This document shows positions 22,350 through 32,880 of a stretch of DNA of 64,000 bases, one piece after another. Positions within the stretch are counted from its first letter, which is position 1; the number at the start of each line of letters is the position of its first letter. The stretch lies in assembly GCA_033032865.1 (NCBI GenBank), contig JAWHQI010000028.1:9381001-9445000 (forward strand), in the 5' to 3' direction. The notes beneath the pieces are model-generated. The model saw only the letters and a list, made by a program, of their open reading frames with translations. It had not been told where the DNA came from and searched no databases. This DNA comes from Dactylorhiza incarnata. Taxonomy: Eukaryota > Streptophyta > Magnoliopsida > Asparagales > Orchidaceae. The translations under genes and the position numbers were made by a program.

Positions 22350-22605
22350 TTCCTGCGAACTTAGAGGTGAAGATTCTACTCCTAGATGAGCATGCCCAGA
22401 CTCCACCAGAGGATTACATTATGATCTCGTAGGGATGCCTTAAGGCGGGGTTTTTGGGTTCCTCCCTCTGAGGAGACCTTGGAGATATTCAAGTTCTGCT
22501 GCATTCCTGTTACACGGTTCTCCTTGATGGGCATGACAAGGGTCATGGGGCTCGTAAGTTTCTTCCGGGTGCATGGATCTCGGCTATCAATCGAGATTTT
22601 TAGGG
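22350..22605 (+). pseudogene. Fragment resembling the plant gypsy-associated Transposase_28 family
   Basis: Frames read PPEDYIMIS, then GCLKAGFWVPPSEETLEIFKFC and RVMGLVSFFRVHG. This follows the pattern of N-terminal ORFs in many plant mobile elements (a PPEG-F segment, a hydrophobic G-R-PP segment, then a conserved FxxLxx stretch). Stops interrupt it. The family label is from memory of the pattern and is uncertain. Confidence 0.4.
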
Positions 22606-22607
22606 AC

Positions 22608-23383
22608 TGATGCGAGGTCTACCCTGGATCGAGTAATCGGATCTGTTTACCCAAAAAACCGCTATTAATATAATGACCCTATCAGACCGGGCGGCTTCCC
22701 AGGTTTAGCCTCCTAGCTCTATCCGTGATACTTGAATGCAAGCCTCCTGATTCATCAGACTCAAGCCGACGGTCTAGATATCGTCTCACCGCCATCAAGG
22801 ATTGACAATAATCAAGGATCAAGTCCAGAAGTCAAGTCACGGTTTGATACTACAGGCTGTGCGGGCTGCCTCTCTTCTTGAGATTGGATTGTTCCAACCC
22901 AAGCTTAGCACAGACCGAGATTCAAGCCGCCAGACCGCGCTGCTTCCTTTTTATTTCTCGTTATGTATCCCGTTACCACCTGCCAGATTCTCATGTATCC
23001 GGGCAGGCAGTTATTTTAGCCCTGCCCATTTTGGCAGACCCCCGAGCCAATAAATAGGGGGGGGGGGGGGGGGGGGGGCGACGTTCCCAATACACCGGCA
23101 TTCGAATCCAGGAGCGCGCTTGTGACAGTCGCGGTCTCGAATCCCTTGCCTTGTGGCTTGTTACCCAGCCGACTTTCTATTTTTCTATCCATGTAACCCG
23201 CTGTAACCGCTTTTCTTAAATCAAAGGAAACCCGTCACAAGAGTGGCATTCGCTGTGACGGGCAAAATCTGGTTTTGACCGCTGCCAGCGGTCTAGGTGG
23301 TCTAAAATCTCTATGTCAATAGTACCCAACAACTCGCAGCCTTCTTTTTCCCTCGCTTCCTTAGCGTTGATCGTGGAGGTGCA
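22608..23383 (+). repeat. Probable 5' LTR of a Tat-like gypsy element
   Basis: Proposed from TGATGCGAGG to ...GGAGGTGCA, followed by a primer-site-like TTGGCATCAACA. It contains a TATA-like AATAAATA at 23049-23056, directly followed by 22 G. Two inverted repeats follow: CCCGTCACA with TGTGACGGG (about 23230-23262) and GACCGCTG with CAGCGGTC (about 23277-23293). No partner LTR is present, so both edges are provisional. Confidence 0.5.
23057..23078. repeat. Homopolymer run of 22 G
   Basis: Uninterrupted G run just after a TATA-like sequence in the probable LTR. Its length is likely to vary and may be affected by sequencing. Confidence 0.9.
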
Positions 23384-23386
23384 ATT

Positions 23387-23398
23387 TTGGCATCAACA
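23387..23398 (+). other. Primer-binding-site-like sequence
   Basis: TTGGCATCAACA lies just after the proposed LTR end and before gag. Confidence 0.45.
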
Positions 23399-23447
23399 GA
23401 AACACGTGACCTTCAGATAGCAAGTTGTTGCTGAATTCCTTGACGAA

Positions 23448-24255
23448 ATGTCAGACCACCAGTTCGCCCAGAGAGATCGCTCCGACCATAGCGATGACTC
23501 CTTATGGGAGGTGCTGGAACAGTCCAAGCAAGAAGACGAGCGGGCTCGGAAGCTAATCGATCAGCGATTGGAGGCAATCAGACAGGCCTTAGCCTTGCTA
23601 ACCGAGCGACAACCTCTCAACAAACCGCAGTTAGCCCAGCGGTTACTCCATTCCTCCTCCTCCTCCATATTCTCAACCTCAAGTTGCCAACCTTCAACCG
23701 CCCCAAGATGGTTTTATAGCTCGACATGCCCTCTACCGAGAGACCGCCAGGGAGATTCCAATGCGGGTTCTTGATTTCCAGGGTGCAACCTCTCACACAT
23801 CCCGTCTCTCCTATCCAGCGGCTTCTCCTCCGGTAGCCGCAGCTTGCTTTCCCTGTCCAATGGTTTCTCCGCGAGTAGCCGCAACTGCATCGACTTATTA
23901 CCCTATTCCTTCTCTTTATGAGGATGCCGAGGAACCTTCTCAATTCGTGGACGAATTTCGGTGAGAGCCTGCTCCGAGTAATTTCAGGGAACCACGTTTG
24001 CTTACATATAATGGAGAATCTGATATAGCTACGCATCTTCAAGCCTTCGAGTCGGCTGTTGCTCCAAAGACCCTCACTGACGCTACTTAATATAAACTCC
24101 TCGTAACGTCCTTTGATGGACAAGCAAGGGAATGATTTTATGGATTGCACCCCCAATCCATCAGTTGTTTTGCTGAACTACGCAGAGAATTCCTTCTAAG
24201 ATTCTCTACTTTGAAAAGTGGCCCGACGGCCCTATTTCAAATCAAACAGCGTTAA
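23448..24255 (+). pseudogene. Tat-like gypsy gag, broken and truncated
   Basis: From the ATG at 23448 (MSDHQFAQRDRSDHSDD) the frame is charged and helical. After a shift near 23680-23760 it continues in other frames: YNGESDIATHLQAFESAV, LLVTSFDGQAREFYGLHP and LRREFLLRFSTLKSGPTALF. These match the capsid region of Tat/Ogre-like gag. Several stops and shifts are present. The frame stops at about 24255-24275, where another LTR begins. Confidence 0.75.
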
Positions 24256-24275
24256 GACAAGACATGGGCTCGTCT

Positions 24276-25392
24276 TGGGATAATATTTATAATTATGTAT
24301 TTTTATTTATGCATTTTATTTTCAACATTGCTTTTAATTTGGGACTTTGAATTTCAACTTTTTGTTTTATTTTGATGGACTGCATTTAGCCATCTTTATT
24401 TTGGGTTGGATGAATGGTGGTGATGGAGTGGTGTAGCTTATAAATAGGCCATATATTGTTATGAGAAAGGAGGAATGGATGATAAGAATTGAACCCTAAA
24501 TCTAATCTCTCGACTCTTTCTCTCTTGGCCGCCCCCTCTTCGTCTCCCCCCTCTCAAGATCGGCGCCCCCCTTGGAGCCGCCCCCTCTACGTCTTCCCCC
24601 TCTCAAGACCGGTGCCCCCCCTTGGAGACGCCCCTCCACCCCCCCTCTCTCCCCCTCCTCCTTTCTAGTTTGGCCGAACCTCTCTCTCTCTTTCTCTCCC
24701 TTGCAAAATCCGGCCACCACCAAGGCCGACCCTCCTCCCTCTTCCTCTCCTATTCCTCACTAGTACGGTCACCCTCTCACCCTCTCACCAGCAAAGAGTG
24801 TTCGTGGTAATCGTTGGTGGCATGAAACGACGAAGGCGAACGTGTTTGGCTTCTTTGGTTCATCTCTGGTGGGATTTCAAGGAGAAGGCGTTCAGATTTC
24901 AACGAGGGATTGAGGCACTAACAACGAGTGTGGGTAACGATTTCTTTCCACTCAAAGAGATTTCCTTTCTTAGATTAGTTCTTGTGGTGGAAGATTTTGC
25001 GTGATTTCTCGAATCATTTGATTTCTTGAGTTCTTCTTAGAATCTTGCGTCTATCTTTATTTGTTTTCGATTCGTGAGGTTTGGCGAACCTTTGTTTGTT
25101 ATCGTTGGGGGGAATCAACCTTTTTCCGAATCGATTTATTTCGGTGGGTTTCCCTTAGTACAACGCATCGCTCGGTCGGATCGCGTATGTCCCTTTAGCT
25201 TAAACGAATAGTGTCCTATAGCCCCTATTCAATCTCTAACGGGTTAGCTATCCGTCGTTGGCGTAATAAAATTGATAAAATTGCAGGTAGTTTGCTGTTT
25301 TTTCCCTTTTACGTGTATGGTATTCGTGGTTCGTTGGGAGGACTAGCTATTTTAGCCATATCGAGCGCGATCGTGGGTCGTAGCCTACACCA
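24276..25392 (+). repeat. Left LTR (TGGGATAAT type, 1117 bp) of a deleted gypsy element
   Basis: Matches 27564-28689 along its length. Starts TGGGATAATATTT and ends CTACACCA. A TATA box (TATAAATA) is at about 24439-24446, followed by a C/T-rich 5' leader. No CG-rich dyad cluster is seen in this family. Confidence 0.88.
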
Positions 25393-25396
25393 ATTT

Positions 25397-25408
25397 TGTA
25401 TCAGAGCT
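25397..25408 (+). other. Primer-binding site (tRNA-Met type, one mismatch)
   Basis: TTGTATCAGAGC, 4 bp after the LTR end, against the usual TGGTATCAGAGC. Confidence 0.75.
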
Positions 25409-25741
25409 AGGTCGTGTCAATTCCTCACTTGACACCATCCTTTCCTTCTCTTGTCGTAGGATATCGACCCCCACTGGTTTGTGGAAGTTCCATAGTCTAA
25501 AACCTGAAATTTCTAAAATTCTGGTCTGCGAATAGCGACCTAAAATCTGTAGTTTTTATCAATAAAATAAAATAAAAATTTCTGCAATATCTTGACATTA
25601 TTTCCAGCAAGAGTTTAGAAAAAAATTACTATTTCATATGTTAGATTCAGCAGGAAATAAATTGGTTATTATAAAATTACCAGGTCAGAATTGTTTTTCC
25701 TAGCACATGAGCACTAGGTTGGGCACGGGTATACCCCTGCC

Positions 25742-25996
25742 TTGTCTCACGTAGTTGCAGCACGGCCCAAGGGTCCTGATCTGACTTCCATTTATGACTT
25801 CCGCCAGGAGGTCAAAGATCAGTTGCACGAGATTAAGAATACGCTCGACGCCTTTAGGGACCATCTACTGGCCCACCGAAATCCTACTCCCCTTATGCGT
25901 GGAGGAGCGCTTGCTCGTACTGCTACCTTTTATTCTGAACAAAGAAAGTTTAGTACTAAACAGATGGACGTTGTAATGGTGTTAAAGCATAATTGA
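25742..25996 (+). pseudogene. Gypsy gag N-terminal fragment
   Basis: An 84-residue frame (RPKGPDLTSIYDFRQEV, QLHEIKNTLDAF) lies between the primer site and the fused ORF. It ends in TGA 22 bp before the downstream ORF begins. The rest of gag, including the knuckle, is missing. Confidence 0.5.
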
Positions 25997-26017
25997 GACC
26001 CGACGAATAAATTTTCG

Positions 26018-27541
26018 TTGAATTTTAAACACTGTGAGAAATGGTGTAAGCAAGTTGTCGATATCACCTGCCTCATAAATGTTATTTCTGAGAACGCAGT
26101 GACTAGGATGATGGTAACCACTGAGCCTCATCCTCACCCATATCAGCTTGAATGGCCTAATAAGACTACACTCACGGTGTCTAGGCGTTGTTTGGTATCC
26201 CTCACCATCAAGGCCTATTCTGAAAAAATCTGGTGTGACGTCATTCCTATGAATGACTGTTATGTTTTGTTAGGACGCCCATGGATTGCTGACCACGAGG
26301 CCACCCACCTAAAGTGGGATAACTTGTACGAAATTAAATATAAGGGCCAAATTATTATCCTTAAGCCTTCTCTGCCTAAAAGGCCCACGGTCCTCACTAT
26401 GGACACTGTTATCCCTACTAAACCAGAAACACTAACGGACATAGCTGTGATGCCTACGATCCCTCCCAAGGACACAACTAGTCCTGCGGAGCAGACGATG
26501 TTAAGTATAGCAGATAAATCGGAGGTTGTCCCAGTTAGTCTAGGCCTTCCCAAGCAAATGTTATTAGCCACGCAACATTACTCTTATTATTGTTATGCTA
26601 ACCATCCTAAAAGGGCTATCCATTTTAATAATGTCGATTTGGCTTTGGTGCGTTTCACCACTAACGGGTTGCCTTTGGGCACTTTAGAGAATGTAACGAA
26701 TCGGAGAGTAGGACCTTCGCGGAATTTAGAACATTTAGGAGAAAATGCATGTTCCTTGGAGTTACTCAATGATTGGGGTAAGTCCCCTACGTCTTATGTT
26801 TTGGATTTCACGCATTTTATCTCCCCACCACTTGAACTGTCTTCCCTTCCGTTTCATTCCACAAAGTTTTCTAACGGGTCTGGGGGTGAGTTTGAATCTG
26901 GATTGCTTTCTCCCTTGGACTTTACTGGAGGTATGTTTCCTATGAAAGTTATTACATGTTTTCCTTCGTTGTCTAACGCTTCTCCGAGGTTCCCCAAGAA
27001 ACCCCTTTTGCATGACAGGTTTATCCAGGTTGGCGTGTCCCATCCTCTACTTGGCTACATGCTTCGGGTCTTGATTCGATGGCGTGATCACCCCCCTTTA
27101 GAGGACTCTTGGCTCTCTGCCCCGGGGGTGTCTCTTCAGGTTGCTGCTATTGTTATGCCTGACAGGTTTTCCTTGATGAGTGTTGCCCGGATGACTATTA
27201 GTGGGATGCTCGGGCCACATTTGGATCATGTGGGTTTTTCCTTCGACTACTTTCCCCTTCCGGGCCACTCATCGGTGATGAGTGATTTTGAGTGGGGGAG
27301 GATTGATGGCGATGATCTCCCACCAATTGCTCGTGTTGCTCGAGCCCGTTCGATTGATGGTGATGCGGTCCCGCCACTTGTTCGTGATGACGTTGCTGAT
27401 GATGTGGAAGCTGTCCGACACTTGGAGTTTGATGATTGTGATGGGCGATGCCGCCAACTTGAGGATTCGGACATTGCCGCGACAACCACCGTCGACGTCG
27501 CGCCGACATCTCCACTTCTTGGGATACATGCAAATATATGA
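26018..27541 (+). CDS. 507-codon fused ORF: protease part joined to an integrase tail; RT, RNase H and integrase core deleted
   Basis: The N-terminal part is a gypsy aspartic-protease region (CLINVISENAV, PHPYQLEWPNKT, WCDVIPMNDCYVLLGRPW). Where the catalytic DSG/DTG is expected the sequence reads VVDITC, so the glycine is lost and activity is unlikely. The C-terminal part (LIRWRDHPPLEDSWLS, residues about 350-366) resembles the chromodomain-like end of gypsy integrases. No reverse transcriptase, RNase H or DDE core lies between. The tail is Asp-rich (DDLPPIARVARARSIDGD). The element is an internal-deletion derivative whose remaining pieces stay in one open frame. Whether the ORF is expressed is unknown. 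Confidence 0.65.
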   Translation: MNFKHCEKWCKQVVDITCLINVISENAVTRMMVTTEPHPHPYQLEWPNKTTLTVSRRCLVSLTIKAYSEKIWCDVIPMNDCYVLLGRPWIADHEATHLKWDNLYEIKYKGQIIILKPSLPKRPTVLTMDTVIPTKPETLTDIAVMPTIPPKDTTSPAEQTMLSIADKSEVVPVSLGLPKQMLLATQHYSYYCYANHPKRAIHFNNVDLALVRFTTNGLPLGTLENVTNRRVGPSRNLEHLGENACSLELLNDWGKSPTSYVLDFTHFISPPLELSSLPFHSTKFSNGSGGEFESGLLSPLDFTGGMFPMKVITCFPSLSNASPRFPKKPLLHDRFIQVGVSHPLLGYMLRVLIRWRDHPPLEDSWLSAPGVSLQVAAIVMPDRFSLMSVARMTISGMLGPHLDHVGFSFDYFPLPGHSSVMSDFEWGRIDGDDLPPIARVARARSIDGDAVPPLVRDDVADDVEAVRHLEFDDCDGRCRQLEDSDIAATTTVDVAPTSPLLGIHANI

Positions 27542-27563
27542 TTATAAATTATTTTCCAACTCT

Positions 27564-28689
27564 TGGGATAATATTTATAATTATGTATATTTATTTACGC
27601 ATTTTATTTTCAGCATTGCTTTTAATTTGGGACTTTGAATTTCAGCTTTTTGTTTTATTTTGATGGACTGCATTTACCATCTTAATTTTGGGTTGGATTA
27701 ATGGTGGTGATGGAGTGGTGTAGCCTATAAATAGGCCATATATTGTAATGAGAAAGGGGGAATGGATGATAAGAATTGAACCCTAAATCTAATCTCTCGA
27801 CTATTTCTCTCTTGACCGCCCCCTCTTCGTCTCCCCCCTCTCAAGATCGTCGCCCACCTTGGAGCCGCCCCCTCTACGTCTTCCCCCTCTCAAGACCGGT
27901 GCCCCCCCCCCCCCCCTTGGAGCCGCCCCTCTACCCCCCTCTCTCTCTCCCCCTCCTCATTTCTAGTTTGGCCGAACCCCTCTCTCTCTTTCTCTCCCTT
28001 GCAAAATCCGGCCACCACCAAGGCCGACCCTCCTCCCTCTTCCTCTCCTATTCCTCACTATTTTGGTCACCCTCTCACCCTCTCACCAACAAAGAGTGTT
28101 CGTGGTAACCGTTGGTGGCGTGAAATGACGAAGGCGAACGTGTTTGGCTTCTTTGGTTCATCTCCGGTGGGATTTCAAGGAGAAGGCGTTCAGATTTCAA
28201 CGAGGGATTGAGGCACTCACAACGAGTGTGGGTAACGATTTCTTTCCACTCAAAGAGATTTCCTTTCTTAGATTAGTTCTTGTGGTGGAAGATTTTGCGT
28301 GATTTCTTGAATCGTTTGATTTCTTGAGTTCTTCTTAGAATCTTGCGTCTATCTTTATTTGTTTTCGATCCGTGAGGTTTGGCGAACCTTTGTTTGTTCT
28401 CGTTGGGGGGAATCAACCTTTTTTCGAATCGATTTATTTCGGTGGGTTTCCCTTAGTACAACGCATCCCTCGGTCGGATCGTGTGGGTCCCTTTAGCTTG
28501 AACGAATAGTGGCCTATAGCCCCTATTCAATCTCTAGCGGGTTAGCTATCCGTTGTTGGCGTAATTTAATTGATAAAATTGTAGGTAGTTTGCTTCTTTT
28601 CCCTTTTACGTGTATGGTATTCATGGTTCGTTAGGTGGACTAGCTATTTTAGACGTATCGAGCGCGATCATGGGTCGTAGCCTACATCA
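27564..28689 (+). repeat. Right LTR (TGGGATAAT type, 1126 bp)
   Basis: Partner of 24276-25392, with a TATA box at 27726-27733 and a longer C run (about 27901-27917). The sequence after it (ATTCTTGAGC) does not repeat the five bases before the left LTR (CGTCT), so no target duplication is visible. Confidence 0.87.
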
Positions 28690-29322
28690 ATTCTTGAGCG
28701 CAGATCTGGTCTCCTTGGGTAAGGATCTCTGCCAAACTTTCATTTCCAGTTATACCCTAATTTTTCATGGTGATTTTCGCTCTCCGATCGATGTAATTTC
28801 GTCGGTCCCCCTTTTGTTGGTCGTATAATCGTCTAATCCTGAAATTGTTTGTGTTTTCGGTGCCGCTCGTCGGATCTAGTGGTGGAACCTCTCCAAACTC
28901 TCTCCGATTTAGGGTCTCCGTCGCCTAAGCGCTGCCAAATCTCTGATTTGCCCGTGGTAGCCTCTTCTCCCCTCACTCTTGAGGGAGGTAAATTTGCTAA
29001 CCTTTCATGTTTAGGCTTGTTAAGTGGATTGCTTGTGTTAGTGTATTTTTCTCGTTATGTTAAATTCATGGTCCCTGAACAGGTTAAATACGGACCTTGA
29101 GTCCTACTTGCGCCGTTTAGCCGCCACCATCATTTTGTTAGTTTCGGCTTCACCTTAAGGCAAGTGGAGAATTCTCTCTCGCTTGCAAACTAAGAAATTT
29201 AGTTCTTTATACATGTATTTAAGTTATTAATTGCTTCTGACAATGCAAGAATCATCGCTCGTAAGCATGTCATGTTGTGATAGAAGTCTCCTCGGAAAAT
29301 AATGAATCACTTAGGTCCTGAG
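28690..29322 (+). other. Probable part of the gypsy G LTR, left of the element B insertion
   Basis: No coding domain is seen. Because element B is flanked by the target duplication CTGAG, this stretch was contiguous with 39589 onward before B inserted, and that side ends in a gypsy LTR edge at 40442. The start of the G LTR is unresolved; a TGTCATG at 29268 is one candidate. Confidence 0.45.
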
Positions 29323-30636
29323 TGTTGGGGAAATGATTTATCTTAACCCCTAGAATTGAGTAGAACATAAAATTTAAGTATGAAAAGTTGGGCTATGTAA
29401 ATATGCGTCGAATAGTATTCGACGCAACGTCGAAATATAGTCGACGTTTCTCTCAGAATGAGTCGAAGTAACTCTAAGAAGAATCTGACGTAATCTCAGT
29501 CGACGTACCTCTGACTTCTAGTCGACGCATTTGATAAAGTCGACGCACCTTAGTCGACGCACCTTCCTTATTCTCCTCTTGACGTCCAGCCAGGATGAAA
29601 TCGACGTTTACGTCGAATAGAAATCGACGCACGTCGATATCTATAAGTAATTCAAAACACGCCAGATCTCTTTCCTTCTTTCTATAGATCTGATTTTTAT
29701 GGAATGATATTATTCTTGTATAGCCGTTCTGAATCAGCCTTTCCTTCTATTTGATTCTTGGCTAATTTGATTAAGATTATTATGGATATTATTTGAAATC
29801 AGAATGAATTCCTTTCCTTCTTTAGAAATATTGATTATGGAAACTCTTATCTCTTTCTAATTCTCTGACTGCTAATTGATTATTCTCCTTTAGTAATATA
29901 TTTTAAACAGAGCTATAAATAAGAAGGAGGTCGGCAGAGAATGAAAACTAGTGATCCACGATATACATTTGAAAGAGGAAGAGCTCCCAAGTGAAGAGTG
30001 AGAAAGTTGAGAAAAGGGATAGTGTGCTGCAGCAAAGAAAAAGCCTTCATCTTCTCCTTCTTCTGAAGTCATTCTGCTGCAAATTCTGAAAGCTCTCACA
30101 AAAGAGAGAAAAGCTTACAATCTCCTTCTCACTATAGAAGAGAGATCATATTCACTATACTTGTGCTTCTAATCTTCTTGCTAGGAAGAAGATTTTGTCT
30201 TACATATATTGTCTTCTATTCTTCTACTTGTTCTACTTCTTCTTCTTCTCCTTATTTCACTTTCGAATTGTGTAAAAGAGTTTTTAGAATCTCTCTTCAA
30301 AAAATTCAGTTGTAGTGGTTCTAAGAGTATCCTTATCAAAAGACTCAGTCTGGTTCTAAGAGTCTCCTTATCAAAAGACTCAGTGCAAGTTAGTGAATTC
30401 CTACCAAAGGCGGTAGAAGAGTGGACTACCCAAAGTTTGGGGAACCACTATATTTCCTTGTGTTGTGCTGTGATTTTCTTCTTATTATTTTTCTTCTTTG
30501 CTTGCTTAATTCTTGTTGGTGTATGGGAAGCTTAAATCTGTGATTATTACATATATATATATAATTGCACAAAATATTTTTAATCTCTATTCACCCCCCT
30601 CTAGAGAATTCTAGTGAGGTTAACTGTGCACTTTCA
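29323..30636 (+). repeat. Element B 5' LTR (1314 bp)
   Basis: TGTTGGGGAAATG ... CTGTGCACTTTCA. Carries the type-B dyad cluster (29404-29640), a TATA-like box (TATAAGTA, 29642-29649) and the CACCCCCCTCTAGAG end region. Confidence 0.95.
29404..29640. promoter_or_regulatory. Type-B dyad cluster (TGCGTCGA-N7-TCGACGCA), 5' LTR
   Basis: Clear 8-7-8 dyads at 29404-29426 (spacer ATAGTAT), 29426-29448 (spacer AATATAG) and 29609-29631 (spacer ATAGAAA), plus single half-sites between them. The last dyad ends 10 bp before a TATA-like box. The first dyad is a perfect 11-bp-arm palindrome around a central G. Confidence 0.7.
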
Positions 30637-30638
30637 AT

Positions 30639-30650
30639 TGGTATCAAAGC
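30639..30650 (+). other. Element B primer-binding site
   Basis: TGGTATCAAAGC, 2 bp after the LTR; tRNA-Met type with one change. Confidence 0.85.
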
Positions 30651-30730
30651 GAGGTTGATCTAAAAAGGTTAACTCCTTGATCAAAAAGATCCTACTTCTT
30701 ATATATATATTTCTAAAAATTATTTTTCAC

Positions 30731-32880
30731 ATGGCACAAATCAAAGATTATGCTTCCACCAGACCACCAATTTGCAACCTTGAAAAGTTTGCACTTTGGA
30801 AAACAAAAATTAAAATTTATCTAAACTCTATTGATGGAGAATTATTTGGTGTTATCATGACAGGTCCTCCCAAGCCATTGAAGAAGGACTCAAGTGGAAA
30901 GGACACACAAACACTTGCTCCAAAGGCTGAATGGACAGTTGAAGAAAAGAAAGCTCAAGCATGTGATGCCAAGGCTATGAATATCTTAGTCTCAACTCTC
31001 TCAGATGAAATATTCCAAAAGATTGTTGAATATGAGTCAGCTAAGGAAATATGGGAAGCTCTCAACAAAATGGTAGAAGGGAGTGCTGATGAGAGGAAGG
31101 ATAAAAAGGCATTACTTATCTCTCAATATGAAAACTTCCAGAAGAAAGAAAATGAAAGTGTTGTTGACATGTATGCCAGATTCAGCCTCATAATAAATGA
31201 GCTAAAAACACTTGAGAAGGAAATATCTCTCACTGAGATAAATGACAAATTGCTGACTTGCTTCCCTAGCTCTTGGGATTCAAGAATCTGGCCAATTAAA
31301 GACTCCAGAAGTCAAAAGAAATCTCAACAGATGTCCTGTTGGGTAAATTAAGATCTTATGAACAGCTGCTGAAAACAAGAGCTGAGAAAGAAGAGAAAGA
31401 AAAGGCTCCTCCACTCTCAAAAGAAAAGAGCATTGCTTTGAAGGCTACTGAAGGAGAACTCTCTACAAATGATGAAGAGCTGATCAGTCTACTGGCCAGA
31501 AGGTTCAAGAAGTGGATCAAAACAGAAGGATCCAGAAGGAGAGACTCAAGAACCGGGTATGACAAAACTCCTAATAAAGAGATTATATGTTACTCTTGCA
31601 GGGAACCTGGACACATTGCACCTGAATGTCCTAAAGAGATCAGCAATAAGAAAGATCTGAAAAGAACAGATCAAAAGAAGAAGAAGAAGATAGAGAAAGG
31701 GTTCATTGCTCAATTATGGAGTGATTCAAAATCTGAAGTGAGTACCACATCTGAAGATGATCAGGAAAAGGCTAAGCAAGAGGAAACCTGTTTGATGGCT
31801 ACTGAAAAGCCTGAAGATACATCTCTGGTAAATATACTTGATGATATAGACTTCTCTTCCAATGATTTCAAAAATAGTTTCAAAGAACTCTGTTTAGATC
31901 TAGTCAAATCTAAGAAAGAATTAAAGGAACTAAGAAATAAACTAAACAATCTCAAACAAACAAATACACAACATAAAAACTATGAGCTCAGTCTAGGACT
32001 CTCAGAGGAACAACTAAATAAAATCAATACTGAAAATCAAGCACTAAGAAATGAGCTAGCAAAGGCAAAAGCTTTTGAAGACTCTCTAAATGGCAGAAGT
32101 CAGAAGATCAAGAATATCTCTAACAATCTCACTGATATATTTAGACAACTAGAATATAACACTGAATTAGAACCCAAACCTCAATCACCCAGCAAATCTG
32201 TCTGGAGACATCCTATTCACTTCACTAGTGAGAATCATTTGACAGGAGAAAGATCACAAGAAAATTCAGAAACAACCACTGTGTTTAACAAAAATAGTCC
32301 CACTATGTATGAAGGAATCCTAGGAAAATATCCTCAGAAAAGAAACAAACTTGTGTCGAATCATTATCGACGTGCATCTAATTCTACTCAACGCAACTCA
32401 AATAATGCATCGATTTCTAATCAACGTAGATACCAAAATGCGTCGACTCCCGATCGACGCAATCTCTCCTATGCTTCGACTAAAAGTAACCACGGAATGA
32501 AGGAAGCGTCGACTTCCACTCAACGCAACTTTAAACATACGTCGAATTCATATCGACGCAACAAATCTAACAGAAATGTCTCCCTTTCCAAAAAGTCTTC
32601 TCAATCCATTTCCTTTTATTATGAACACTATTTCTGCAACATTACCAAAGACAATTGGTATGATATGTCAATACCCCTAAAGGAGGAAGGATATTCTGAA
32701 AAACCCACTCTTTCATTAAACCTTTCACTGATGGGAAGAAGGGACCCCAGCTTAGGAGGGTCCAAACAAATGTTTAAAATTTTATGTGCAGATGTATCAC
32801 ATCTCCAGGCTGGTGTGGTACTTGGACAGTGGATGCTCCATGCACATGACAGGGTACAAAAACCTATTAATCAATTTTGA
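30731..32880 (+). pseudogene. Element B gag (copia), one frameshift
   Basis: Starts MAQIKDYASTRPPICNL at 30731, the first ATG that matches the gag start of the minus copia. The capsid part (SAKEIWEALNKMVEGSADER, SQYENFQKKENESVVDMY) runs to about 31340, where one frameshift lies. Then come LLARRFKKWIK, a CCHC knuckle CYSCREPGHIAPEC (near 31590), an acidic and coiled-coil region and a basic Ser/Asn/Arg-rich tail. The tail (32350-32580) is encoded by type-B dyads. At about 32806-32820 another shift separates this frame from pol; coding similarity to protease begins inside the overlap. Confidence 0.92.
32356..32562. repeat. Type-B 8-7-8 dyads embedded in the gag frame of element B
   Basis: Dyads with a 7-bp spacer are at about 32356-32370 (core), 32439-32461 (TGCGTCGA, CTCCCGA, TCGACGCA), 32505-32527 and 32538-32560, with degenerate pairs between that keep the spacer. 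They encode repeated peptides of the type AS(N/T)S..QRN and YRR. Confidence 0.75.

Noticed and set aside
24502..24810. Proline-rich open frames on the C/T-rich leader of the TGGGATAAT LTRs (also 27776-28211)
   Set aside because: They result from low-complexity CCTCTC runs, exist in overlapping frames on both strands and differ between the two LTR copies.
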